A DNA stretch of 64,000 nucleotides. It comes from VRUE01 sp963715455. Its GTDB lineage: Bacteria; Actinomycetota; Thermoleophilia; Solirubrobacterales; 70-9. The stretch covers positions 1,922,001 through 1,986,000 of the forward strand of contig OY970245.1 of assembly GCA_963715455.1 (NCBI GenBank). The letters run 5' to 3'. The notes below the pieces were generated by a model, which worked only from the letters and a program-made list of their open reading frames with translations, searched no databases and was not told the origin of the DNA. Shown here one piece after another: positions 47,321 through 55,201 of the stretch. The stretch's first letter is position 1; each line of letters starts with the position of its first letter. The position numbers and the translations under genes were made by a program.

Positions 47321-48715
47321 TCACTCCGCCAGTAGTGGCAACAGGGCGCCGAGCTTGATCTCGGTCTCGGCCAGCTCGGCGGCTGGGTCGGAGCCGGCGA
47401 CGACGCCGACGCCGGCGTAGAGACGGGCCTCGCGGTCGCGCAGCAGGGCGCTGCGCAGAGCGACGCAGAACTCGCCGTCCTCGGTGGCGTCCATCCAGCC
47501 GACCGGGCCGGCGTACCAGCCGCGGTCCATCCGCTCGAGCTCGCCGATCGCCTCGGCGGCCGCCGCCGATGGCTCGCCGCCGACCGCCGGGGTCGGGTGC
47601 AGGATGCCGGCCAGCTCGACCGCCGAGCGCGGCTCCGCCAGCTGGGCGTGCAGCGGCGTCGCCAGGTGCTGGATGTTGGCCACTTTGACGATCTCCGGCT
47701 CGGCTGCCGCCTCCACCCAGACGGCATGTGGGCGCAGGGTGCGGGCGATGCGCTCGGCGACGATCGCCTGCTCACGACGGTCCTTGTCGCTGCGCAGCAG
47801 CTGCTCGCCGAGGTAGTCGTCCACGGCCGGGTCGGAACTACGGCGAGTCGAGCCGGCCAGGGCGACAGTCGCGACGCTGGCGCCCGAGCGACGCAGCAGC
47901 AGCTCCGGGCTGGCACCGATGAAGGCTGCCTCGGGGGTGCCGCAGCAGAAGCAGAAGCAGGAGGAGAACTGCTCGCGCATCGCCCCGAAAAGCGCGGCGG
48001 GATCGTGTGCCGCGGCAGCCGTGACGAGCACCTCGCGGGCAAGGACGACCTTCGACATCTCACCCGCCCCGATGCGATCGGTGGCGGCGGCGATCATCCG
48101 CTCGAAGTCTTCCGGCGGCCGCACGCTGGCGATCTCGGCGCGCCCGGTCGGGTGCGGGTCGAGCAGCGGCAGCGGCTCGTCGCGTAGACCAGCCAAGCGC
48201 GCCTCGATCACCGCCGTCTTCTTCTCCGGGTCCTCTCCAGGGCGCACCATGGCATTGACCGTGACGAACGACTGATCGCCGCTGCGGCAAATCGAGAGCT
48301 GCGGCATGACGAGCGAGGCGGGTGCCAGGGAGGACCAGGGCGAGCTGCCCCCGCCGTCTGGATCGAAGGCGAACCCGCCAACCCAGACCGCCCCGGCACC
48401 GGCAGGCAGCCCCGGCGGCTCATCAACGATCAGCTCGACGCCGAGGCACTGACGCGCAACGTCGCCGAAGCGGTCACTGCCCCGCGAGGTCACCTCGTGC
48501 GCAATACCCACGGCAGCGAGGCCAAACTCGCGATCCGGCTGCTCCCAGCAGAACCAACGATCTGAGGCCAGGCGGGAGGCGAAAACAGCCGCGCAGGGAT
48601 CGATCTCCTCGACCGGCTTCGTAACCGAGATGAAGGTCTTCTTTCCCCGGGAGAGAGCGCGCTCGACCGTGGGTCGGAGGCTAGGAAATGACGAGGTCCA
48701 GAGGTCGCCAGGCAA
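47321..48715 (-). CDS. menF: MenF-type isochorismate synthase
   Basis: Converts chorismate to isochorismate, the entry to menaquinone synthesis. The chorismate-binding domain shows KVVLAREVLVTAA, TRRSSDPAVDDYLGEQLL, VEAAAEPEIVKVANIQHLATPL, LHPTPAVGGEPSAAA, and RMDRGWYAGPVGWMDATEDGEF. The start is uncertain. The only canonical start in range is TTG 48715 (464 aa), which lies inside the structured element copy 2. An ACG at 48670 sits exactly 7 bases after a TAGCCT box, where other genes in this window have ATG or GTG, and would give 449 aa. Siderophore-type isochorismate synthases are alike; the men genes nearby favour MenF. Confidence 0.9.
   Translation of the reverse strand: MPGDLWTSSFPSLRPTVERALSRGKKTFISVTKPVEEIDPCAAVFASRLASDRWFCWEQPDREFGLAAVGIAHEVTSRGSDRFGDVARQCLGVELIVDEPPGLPAGAGAVWVGGFAFDPDGGGSSPWSSLAPASLVMPQLSICRSGDQSFVTVNAMVRPGEDPEKKTAVIEARLAGLRDEPLPLLDPHPTGRAEIASVRPPEDFERMIAAATDRIGAGEMSKVVLAREVLVTAAAAHDPAALFGAMREQFSSCFCFCCGTPEAAFIGASPELLLRRSGASVATVALAGSTRRSSDPAVDDYLGEQLLRSDKDRREQAIVAERIARTLRPHAVWVEAAAEPEIVKVANIQHLATPLHAQLAEPRSAVELAGILHPTPAVGGEPSAAAAEAIGELERMDRGWYAGPVGWMDATEDGEFCVALRSALLRDREARLYAGVGVVAGSDPAAELAETEIKLGALLPLLAE
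48671..48683 (-). promoter_or_regulatory. Leaderless-type -10 box of menF
   Basis: TAGCCT (48683-48678), then CCGACCC and ACG at 48670. The layout equals that of at least 13 other genes in the window except that the codon at the start position is ACG. Confidence 0.35.
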
Positions 48716-48791
48716 GGACGCAGGGAGCCCGAATAGCAGCGCTATTCGGGCGACCGAGGACGCCGCATGGCGAACTCTGGGGCCGTCATTT
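48686..48791 (-). repeat. Structured intergenic element with GGACGC internal-loop motifs, copy 2
   Basis: A long outer helix: AAATGACG, AGGTCCAGAG and TCGCCA on the left (48686-48710) pair with TGGCGA, CTCTGGGGCC and CGTCATTT on the right (48768-48791). Inside, on the plus strand, CAAGGACGCAG-G-GAG, then a perfect 9-bp hairpin (CCCGAATAG / CTATTCGGG), then CGACCGAGGACGC. The inner blocks match copy 1 at 34981-35081; the arms do not. It begins directly at the ilvN stop codon and ends 2 bases before the menF -10 box. Confidence 0.65.
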
Positions 48792-49337
48792 TCAGTCTCC
48801 GCCCCGGGCGATCGCGATCTCTCCCGTGCGGACCATTTCCACGAGACCGTGAGGACGGATCATCCGCTCGAAGGCCTCGATCTTGTCGGCCGAGCCGGTG
48901 ACCTCGATCGTCATCGTGCGCCGCGCGACGTCGACGATCTTCGCCCGGAAGATCTCGGCGAACTGGATGATCTCGGCGCGGTTCTCGACCGCCGAGGAGA
49001 CCTTGAACATCGCCATCTCACGAGCGACGGTCTCCTCCGGCTCCATGTCGCGGATCTTCAGCACGTTGACCAGCTTGTGCAGCTGCTTGGTCACCTGGTC
49101 GATCGGGTGCACGGCTCCGTCCAGGGTGAGGGTGATGCGCGAGACGCTGGGGTCATCCGTCGGGCCCACGGCAAGCGTGTCGATGTTGAAGCCGCGACGC
49201 GAGAAGAGGCCGGCGACGCGCGCCAGCACGCCCGGCTGATTCTCGACCAGGATGGAGAGGATGTGCTTGCGGCCGCTGAGCTGGCCCGGCACGCGCAGCT
49301 CCTCGAGCTTGACCACCTGTGGGGTGCCCGCCTCCAT
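48792..49337 (-). CDS. ilvN: IlvN, small regulatory subunit of acetolactate synthase
   Basis: Regulatory subunit that activates IlvB and carries valine feedback. The 181 aa have the ACT domain at about 25-100 (HILSILVENQPGVLARVAGLFSRRGFNID) and the second conserved half (EIFRAKIVDVARRTMTIEVTG). ATG 49337 shares one base with the ilvB stop (TGATG). A structured element follows its stop codon. Confidence 0.95.
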   Translation of the reverse strand: MEAGTPQVVKLEELRVPGQLSGRKHILSILVENQPGVLARVAGLFSRRGFNIDTLAVGPTDDPSVSRITLTLDGAVHPIDQVTKQLHKLVNVLKIRDMEPEETVAREMAMFKVSSAVENRAEIIQFAEIFRAKIVDVARRTMTIEVTGSADKIEAFERMIRPHGLVEMVRTGEIAIARGGD

Positions 49338-51016
49338 CAGCCCACCATGTCCCGCGCGGCGGCGCCGGCGGGGATCATCGGGTAGCAGTTCTCCTCGGGC
49401 GAGACGCGCACGTCGAGCAGCACCGGGCCGTCGGTCTCCAGCGCGGTCGCCATCGTCTCCTCGAGGTCAGCAGCGTCCTCGCAGCGCAAACCGGTCGCGC
49501 CAAAGGCCTCGGCCAGCTTCACCCAGTCCGGGCTGGGACCCATCTCGACCGAGCTGTAGCGCCCATCCCAGAAGAGCTCCTGCCACTGGCGGACCATGCC
49601 CATGTAGCCGTTGTTCATCAGGAAGACCTTGACCGGGATGTCTTCGGCGACACAGGTCGCCAGCTCCTGGCAGTTCATGATCAGGCTGCCGTCGCCGGCG
49701 AGGCAGACCACTGCCTCATCTGGGCGGGCGACCTTGGCGCCGACCGCCGCCGGCAGGCCGAAGCCCATCGTGCCCAGGCCACCGGAGTTGATCCAGCGGC
49801 GCGGCTTGTCGAAGCCGTAGTACTGCGCCGCCCACATCTGGTGCTGGCCGACGTCGGAGGTAACGATCGCGTCGCCCTGCGTCGCCCGGTGCATCGCCTC
49901 GATCATGAACTGAGGCTTGATCTCGCCGTCCTTGCCAGGCTCGTAGCCCAGCGGGTACTCCTCCTGCCAGGCATTGATCTGCTTCCACCAGGCATCGAGT
50001 CGACCGGAGTCAGTCTGCAAAGCGCGGTACTCGCGGTTGAGCTCCGGCAGGACCAGCTTGGCGTCGCCGACGATCGGGATGTGAGCCGGGACGTTCTTGG
50101 AGATCTCCGCCGGGTCGATGTCTATGTGGATGAACTTGGCGTGCGGCGCGAACTCGGCCAGCTTGCCGGTGATGCGGTCGTCGAAGCGGGAGCCGATGGC
50201 GACGATCAGGTCGGCCTCGTCCATCGCGTAGTTGGCGGCCCGGGTGCCGTGCATGCCCAACATGCCGAGCCACTGCTCACCGGAGGCCGGGTAGGCGCCG
50301 AGGCCCATCAGGGTCGAAGTGATCGGGAAGCGGTCGGCGGCGGCGAACTCGCGCAGCTCCTCGGAGGCGTTGGCGTTGATCACACCGCCACCGGTGTAGA
50401 GGATCGGCTTGCGCGCGTTGGCAATCGCCTTGGCGGCGATGCGGATCTGCTTGATGTTGCCGCCACTCGGCGGTTTGTAGCCCGCCAGCTCGACCGGCTG
50501 GGTGCGCGGCGCGTAGTCGATCTCGGCCCGCGAGAGGTCCTGGGGCACGTCGAGCAGCACCGGCCCCGGCCGCCCGGTCGAGGCAACGTGGAAAGCCTCG
50601 TGCACGTACTCGGGGATCTGGCGCGGATCGGTGACCGCGAAGGAGTGCTTGACGAAGGGCAGGGTGGCGCCGAGGATGTCGGCCTCCTGGAAGCCGTCGG
50701 TGCCGATCAGCTCGGTGCGTACCTGGCCGGTGATGAAGACCGTCGGCACCGAGTCGAGCATCGCGTCGGCGATCGCCGTGACCAGGTTGGTCGCGCCGGG
50801 CCCAGAGGTGGCGAAAGCGACGCCGACTTTGCCCGAGGCCTTGGCGTAACCCTCGGCCGCGTGACCTCCCCCCTGCTCGTGGCGCACCTGGATGTGGCGG
50901 AACTCGGCATCGACCAGCGCGTCATAGGTGGGCAGGTTCGCCCCGCCGGGGATGCCGAAGACATGCTCGACGCCCTCGGCTTTGAGGCTGTGCATTATCG
51001 CGTCAGCGGCTCTCAT
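49337..51016 (-). CDS. ilvB: IlvB, large catalytic subunit of acetolactate synthase
   Basis: Thiamine-diphosphate enzyme making acetolactate or acetohydroxybutyrate, the first common step to branched-chain amino acids. The 559 aa show GIPGGANLPTYDAL, the activating Glu in RHEQGGGHAAEGYA, the FATSGPGATNLVTAIADA segment, and the ThDP-Mg motif GDGSLIMNCQELATC. TACCAT lies 10 bases before the ATG and no leader peptide is seen in the 57-base gap to the sulfoquinovose-synthase-like gene. Confidence 0.95.
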   Translation of the reverse strand: MRAADAIMHSLKAEGVEHVFGIPGGANLPTYDALVDAEFRHIQVRHEQGGGHAAEGYAKASGKVGVAFATSGPGATNLVTAIADAMLDSVPTVFITGQVRTELIGTDGFQEADILGATLPFVKHSFAVTDPRQIPEYVHEAFHVASTGRPGPVLLDVPQDLSRAEIDYAPRTQPVELAGYKPPSGGNIKQIRIAAKAIANARKPILYTGGGVINANASEELREFAAADRFPITSTLMGLGAYPASGEQWLGMLGMHGTRAANYAMDEADLIVAIGSRFDDRITGKLAEFAPHAKFIHIDIDPAEISKNVPAHIPIVGDAKLVLPELNREYRALQTDSGRLDAWWKQINAWQEEYPLGYEPGKDGEIKPQFMIEAMHRATQGDAIVTSDVGQHQMWAAQYYGFDKPRRWINSGGLGTMGFGLPAAVGAKVARPDEAVVCLAGDGSLIMNCQELATCVAEDIPVKVFLMNNGYMGMVRQWQELFWDGRYSSVEMGPSPDWVKLAEAFGATGLRCEDAADLEETMATALETDGPVLLDVRVSPEENCYPMIPAGAAARDMVG

Positions 51017-51073
51017 CGGGATGGCGATGGTACCAGCGGTCCCCTGGCTGCCTTGCAGGCGTTTGGGCGGCGC

Positions 51074-52243
51074 TCAGAGCTGCACGGGCTGGCCGGGACT
51101 CCAGCGCGTCTTGGGGTCGATCGAGGCCTCGATGACGCGATCCTTGTGGCGCTCGATCGTGTGGATCATCGACTCGACCAGCTCCTCGCCGAGCAGCGTT
51201 GGCTGCAGGCCGAGATCGAGCAGCTTGGTGTGGACCGCGTTGTAGTAGTGCTGCTCCTTCTCGACCCTGGGGTTCTCGTAGTGCTGGATCTCCACCGAGT
51301 AGCCGAGGTGCTCGCCGGCGTGCTTGACCAGCTCGGCGAGTTCGATCACCGAGAACTGCTCGGTGAACTGGTTGAAGACACGGAACTCGCCCGCATCCGC
51401 CGGATTCAATACCGCCAGTTCGACGCAGGCGAGCGTGTCGCGGATGTTGAGGAAGCCACGGGTCTGCGTGCCGGCGCCATAGACGGTCAGGGGGTGGCCG
51501 ATAACCGCCTGCAGGCAGAAGCGGTTGAGCACCGTGCCGAAGACCTCGTCGTAGTCGAAGCGCGTGATCAGGCGCTCGTCGCGGGCCGTCTCCTCGGTCT
51601 CGATCCCGTAGACGACGCCCTGGTTGAGGTCGGTGGCGCGCAGGCCCCAGGTGCGACAGGCGAAGTGGATGTTGGTCGAGTCGTGGACCTTCGAGCAGTG
51701 ATACAGCGAGGCGGGCAGCTTGGGGAAGGGCAGGGTGTCCTTGCGCCCCTTGTGCTCGATCTCGATGTAGCCCTCCTCGATGTCGATCTCGGGCTGGCCG
51801 TACTCGCCCATCGTGCCGAGCTTGACCAGGTGGCAGTCGGGCACGTGATCGCGGATCGCGAAGAGCAGGTTGAGGTTGCCGATCACGTTGGCGTATTGGG
51901 TCTCGACCGCCTTCTCGCGCGAGGCCATCGAGTAGGGCGCCGAGGCCTGCTGGCCGTAGTGGACGACCGCCTCGGGGCGAATCTCGGCAACGACCGCGTC
52001 GAGGAAGTCGCCGTCCTGCACCGAGCCGACGAAGCTGCGGATCTCCTCGCCAGAGAGCTCCTTCCAGGCGGCGATGCGCTGCTCGATGTCGGCGATCGGC
52101 GTCAGCGAGCCGGTGCCGGCCTCCTCGTGCCAGCGGCGCCGAGAGAAATCGTCGACGACCGCGACCTCGTGACCGCGGGCCGAGAACCTCAGTGCCGTCG
52201 GCCAGCCCAGGTAGCCATCGCCCCCAAGAATGAGAACGCGCAT
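51074..52243 (-). CDS. UDP-sulfoquinovose synthase-like (SQD1/SqdB) SDR enzyme
   Basis: An extended SDR enzyme that in plants and cyanobacteria makes UDP-sulfoquinovose from UDP-glucose and sulfite, the head group of sulfolipid. From ATG 52243 it has 389 aa. The NAD motif is GGDGYLGW (residues 7-14); the family-specific stretches HLVKLGTMGEYGQP, IDIEEGYIEIEHKGRKDTLPFPK, and SLYHCSKVHDSTNIHFACRTWGLRATDLNQG are all there, with catalytic Tyr and Lys in YHCSK. Sulfolipid is not general in actinobacteria, so a related sugar modification remains possible. Three glycosyltransferase genes lie downstream on the other strand. Confidence 0.85.
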   Translation of the reverse strand: MRVLILGGDGYLGWPTALRFSARGHEVAVVDDFSRRRWHEEAGTGSLTPIADIEQRIAAWKELSGEEIRSFVGSVQDGDFLDAVVAEIRPEAVVHYGQQASAPYSMASREKAVETQYANVIGNLNLLFAIRDHVPDCHLVKLGTMGEYGQPEIDIEEGYIEIEHKGRKDTLPFPKLPASLYHCSKVHDSTNIHFACRTWGLRATDLNQGVVYGIETEETARDERLITRFDYDEVFGTVLNRFCLQAVIGHPLTVYGAGTQTRGFLNIRDTLACVELAVLNPADAGEFRVFNQFTEQFSVIELAELVKHAGEHLGYSVEIQHYENPRVEKEQHYYNAVHTKLLDLGLQPTLLGEELVESMIHTIERHKDRVIEASIDPKTRWSPGQPVQL

Positions 52244-52310
52244 AGGTCGCGGCAGCGTAGCGGACCACTTGAATGGGAGCTCACCGGTGAGAAATTGTCC
52301 AAGTACGCCA

Positions 52311-52322
52311 TACGATCCGCCG
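52311..52322 (+). promoter_or_regulatory. Leaderless-type -10 box of the first GT39-type gene
   Basis: TACGAT at 52311-52316, then CCGCCG and ATG 52323. It stands 68 bases from the divergent sulfoquinovose-synthase-like gene. Confidence 0.45.
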
Positions 52323-53705
52323 ATGCGTGGCCTGGCAGAGCGCAACGGCGGGCGTGCAGGGCTCGCCGTGCTGGCGCTAATCCTCGCCCTGGGTCTCGGC
52401 TTGCGGCTGGACCAGGCTTGGGAGGGCGGCAACCAGGTCTTCGACGCATCCGCGTATGCCGAGATCGCAGCGAACCTCAACCTCGGCGAGGGATTCACGC
52501 TAGGGGAGTCGGCGACGCAGCCGGCGAGCAACTACTCCCCCGGCCTGCCGCTCTTCGTCGCCGGGGTCTACGAGCTGACCGGCGGCATTGACGAACGCAA
52601 CGCCCGGCTGATCCTCGCCGTGATCGGCTCGCTTGCCGTGCTCTTCACCTACCTGATCGGCCGCCGGCTCTCCGGACCGCCGGCCGGCCTGATCGGCGCC
52701 GCCGCGATTGCGATCTACCCGGCGCTGCTCGAGTACCAGGGAATGCTGATGGGCGAGCCGCTGGCGGCGGCGTTGCTCAGCGGTGCCGTTTTGGCGGTGC
52801 TCTGGGCTCAGGGTCCAAGACAGACGCAACTGGCGCGCGGGTCCTGTCGTGGGGCAGGGGGGTCTGCGGGCGAGGTGTACGTCCTCGACCCCCCTGTCCC
52901 ACGCCACCCGCGCGTTAGGTGGCTATGGCCAGGCGTGTTGCTCGGAGCGCTTGCTCTAGTCCGGCCGGAGTACCTGAGCATTGCCTTGTTGGTGAGCTTG
53001 GTGGTGCTCGCGAAGGATTGGAAGGCCGATCGGCGGAAATCGCTGATCCAGGCCACCGTCTTGATCGCTGGAGTCATCGTGGTCGTCGCGCCCTGGACGG
53101 TGCGCAACGCGGTTGCGCTGGATCGGTTCGTGCCGGTGTCGACTGGTGGTGGGCAGGTGCTCTTCGCCGGGACATATCTGCCGTCGGACGGGGATCCGGA
53201 AAAGGTCGGGGTCGAGGTGGTCGAGCGGCATCCGGAGCTGTTCGGACCGAATGCCATTCAGCAGCTGCGGCTCGAGCAGATCCTGGCGCGGCTGGCAGCC
53301 GAGCGGAATCCGGGGGTGGAAACCGACAAGGCCCTGGCGCGCATGGGGCGCGAGCAGCTCTGGGATGACATCAGCGATCACCCGGTCGAGTACGCCGGTT
53401 TTGTCACGACCAAGGTCTGGCGCATCTGGGCTTACGGGCAGCGCGACGTGATGCAGGAGCCCGCCTGGAAGCTGTTCCACTGGGTGCTGGTCGCCCTCGG
53501 TTTGACGGGGCTCATCGTGCTCGCCCTGCAGCAACGTTGGGAGGCGCTGTTGTTGGCGACGATCTTCCTCGCGATCACGGCGCTCAGCGCTCTGCTCGTC
53601 GCCTCGCCGCGGCGCGTGCTGGTGATGATGCCGTTGGTCGCCGCCCTAGCCGGCGTCGGAATCGTCGCCCTCAACGACCTGTGGCGAGAGCGCATCCGAC
53701 ATTGA
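52323..53705 (+). CDS. GT39/ArnT-type membrane glycosyltransferase
   Basis: A 460-aa polytopic membrane protein of the GT-C fold (dolichyl-phosphate-mannose mannosyltransferase/ArnT clan), which moves a sugar from a polyprenyl phosphate carrier to an acceptor outside the membrane. The first external loop has the acidic FDASAYAEIAANLN segment, followed by NYSPGLPLF; RPEYLS follows later. Between helix segments LAVLWA and WLWPGVLLGAL there is an insert of about 35 residues (GSCRGAGGSAG to DPPVPRHPRVRW) encoded by a palindromic repeat (52834-52914). The next gene is a paralogue with the same insert. Confidence 0.85.
   Translation: MRGLAERNGGRAGLAVLALILALGLGLRLDQAWEGGNQVFDASAYAEIAANLNLGEGFTLGESATQPASNYSPGLPLFVAGVYELTGGIDERNARLILAVIGSLAVLFTYLIGRRLSGPPAGLIGAAAIAIYPALLEYQGMLMGEPLAAALLSGAVLAVLWAQGPRQTQLARGSCRGAGGSAGEVYVLDPPVPRHPRVRWLWPGVLLGALALVRPEYLSIALLVSLVVLAKDWKADRRKSLIQATVLIAGVIVVVAPWTVRNAVALDRFVPVSTGGGQVLFAGTYLPSDGDPEKVGVEVVERHPELFGPNAIQQLRLEQILARLAAERNPGVETDKALARMGREQLWDDISDHPVEYAGFVTTKVWRIWAYGQRDVMQEPAWKLFHWVLVALGLTGLIVLALQQRWEALLLATIFLAITALSALLVASPRRVLVMMPLVAALAGVGIVALNDLWRERIRH
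52834..52914. repeat. Palindromic repeat carried in frame inside a glycosyltransferase gene, copy A
   Basis: Outer arms CGCGCGGGT (52834-52842) and ACCCGCGCG (52906-52914), and inner arms TGGGGCAGGGGGGTC (52850-52864) and GACCCCCCTGTCCCA (52887-52901), give a two-level hairpin. Copy B lies at 54286-54367 in the next gene. The encoded stretch is Gly/Pro/Arg-rich and sits in a loop between membrane helices. Confidence 0.6.
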
Positions 53706-53736
53706 CCCATCTCCAGTGGGGTCAATGTCGGATGCG
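53691..53736 (+). terminator. Hairpin at the end of the first GT39-type gene
   Basis: A perfect 18-bp stem: CGCATCCGACATTGACCC (53691-53708) with its complement at 53719-53736, loop of 10 bases. The stop codon of the gene lies within the left arm. The next gene's -10 box begins 11 bases after the hairpin. Confidence 0.65.
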
Positions 53737-53746
53737 CGTGCCGGGA

Positions 53747-53758
53747 TAGCCTGCCGCG
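53747..53758 (+). promoter_or_regulatory. Leaderless-type -10 box of the second GT39-type gene
   Basis: TAGCCT at 53747-53752, then GCCGCG and ATG 53759. No Shine-Dalgarno. Confidence 0.45.
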
Positions 53759-55201
53759 ATGGACTCGCTGAGGGGCTGGCTGCGCGGACTGCCGGAGCGG
53801 CATGGGCGTACGACGCTGCTGCTGCTCGTCGCGATCCTCGTGATCGGCTTCGGGCTGCGCGCCTACCGTGTGGTCGAGCCGCTGCCCTCTCCGGGCGACG
53901 ACTCGCGTGCCTACTACGCCCTCTCCAAGGCGCTGTATGAGGAAAGCAGCTACGGCGGTCCCAACTTCGACGACTCCAGCGACTGGTCACCGGGGGCGCC
54001 GCTGCTCTACGCCGCCAGCTACTACGCCACCGGCGGAGCCCGCGAAGGGACAGCACGGATCGTCGAGCTGCTCTTCGGCCTGGGCGCGATCGTCGTCGTC
54101 TACCTACTTGGCAGGCGGGTCAACTGCCGCCCGACAGGCCTGCTCGCCGCCTTTGCCGTCGCCGTCTACCCCCCCTTCATCCACTCGACCGGGGCGCTCT
54201 TCAGCGAGCCGCCGGCCATCCTCACTCTTCCCGCGGCCGTCCTAGCGTTTCTCTGGGCAAGCGAACCAAGGCCAACGGCCTCGGCGGGCGGGTCCTGTCG
54301 TCGGGCAGGGGGGCCTGCGGGCAGTCCACGGGCTGTCCTCGACCCCCCTGCCCCACGCCACCCGCTCGTCAGGTGGCTGTTGCCAGGCCTGCTGTTCGGA
54401 GCGACGGCGTTGATCCGGCCGGAGTACCTGCTCGTCGGCGTAGCTTTCGGGGTGCTGGCGCTGATACGAGTCACCCGCGAGAGCGGTTTGAAGCCGGGGG
54501 CGGCGGCCGGGGCGCTACTCGCCGTCGGCTTCCTCCTGCCGATCCTGCCCTGGGCCGTCCGCAACCAGATCGTCCTCGATCGCACCGTGCCGATCTCCAC
54601 CGGCGGCGGCAAGGCGCTCTACGTCGGCACCCTGCTGCCCGCCGACGGCGAGTACCAGCGGGCCAAGGCGCTGCTCGTGCGGCGCTACTTCAACCGTGAT
54701 CTGGAGCCGGGCTCAGAGGCGCTCGACCGCGTAGACCCGACTCCTCTCTTCGACAACGTGGCGGCCCGCTATCCCGACCTGCCGCGTGATGAGGCCCTGG
54801 GCAAGGTCGGCAAAGAGAACTTCTCCAAGTACTTCGGCGAAGACCCCAGCGGCTACGCCGCGATGACCGTGCGCAAGGTCTGGCGCATGTGGAGCAGCGG
54901 CGTCGGCGAGGCGATGAGCAGCACCGCTGGGCGGGTTGTGCAAACGCTGATCGTCGCGCTGGCGATCGCCGGCCTCGGGGTGCTTGCCTGGCGGCGCCGC
55001 TGGTGGGTACTGGCGACGATGGCGACGCCGATCGTGCTCGTCACCGCTGTCGGCGCCGCCTCGCTGGCGGCCAGCCGGCGCAACGAGGTGCTGATGACGC
55101 TGATCTTTCCGCTTGCCGCTGCGGCGCTTTCGCGGGGGACCGCCGCCCTATTGTCCAGCCGACAATGGTCTTCAGAGCAGGCATCTTCCCCGCCGAACTG
55201 A
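53759..55201 (+). CDS. GT39/ArnT-type membrane glycosyltransferase, paralogue of the preceding gene
   Basis: A 480-aa membrane protein of the GT-C type. It shares with its neighbour the order of segments: the acidic loop (PSPGDDSRAYYALSKAL), SPGAPLLYAA, RPEYLLVG, WAVRNQIVLDRTVPISTGGG, and a C-terminal MTVRKVWRMW stretch. Residues about 168-205 are the insert encoded by palindromic repeat copy B. The two genes arose by duplication. Probable role in cell-surface glycan or glycolipid assembly with the GT2 enzyme that overlaps its 3' end by 37 bases. Confidence 0.85.
   Translation: MDSLRGWLRGLPERHGRTTLLLLVAILVIGFGLRAYRVVEPLPSPGDDSRAYYALSKALYEESSYGGPNFDDSSDWSPGAPLLYAASYYATGGAREGTARIVELLFGLGAIVVVYLLGRRVNCRPTGLLAAFAVAVYPPFIHSTGALFSEPPAILTLPAAVLAFLWASEPRPTASAGGSCRRAGGPAGSPRAVLDPPAPRHPLVRWLLPGLLFGATALIRPEYLLVGVAFGVLALIRVTRESGLKPGAAAGALLAVGFLLPILPWAVRNQIVLDRTVPISTGGGKALYVGTLLPADGEYQRAKALLVRRYFNRDLEPGSEALDRVDPTPLFDNVAARYPDLPRDEALGKVGKENFSKYFGEDPSGYAAMTVRKVWRMWSSGVGEAMSSTAGRVVQTLIVALAIAGLGVLAWRRRWWVLATMATPIVLVTAVGAASLAASRRNEVLMTLIFPLAAAALSRGTAALLSSRQWSSEQASSPPN
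54286..54367. repeat. Palindromic repeat carried in frame inside a glycosyltransferase gene, copy B
   Basis: Outer arms GGGCGGGT (54286-54293) and ACCCGCTC (54360-54367, one G-T pair) and inner arms GGGCAGGGGGG (54303-54313) and CCCCCCTGCCC (54343-54353). It shares with copy A the blocks GGGTCCTGTCGT, GGGCAGGGGGG, GTCCTCGACCCCCCTG and CCCACGCCACCCGC. The loop between the inner arms differs in sequence and by three bases in length, keeping frame. Confidence 0.6.

Noticed and set aside
49319..52591. A 1090-codon plus-strand open frame opposite ilvB and the sulfoquinovose-synthase-like gene
   Set aside because: It is antisense to two clearly recognisable genes; its residues (Ala/Arg/Gly/Asp-rich, no motif) are what high-GC antisense frames give.
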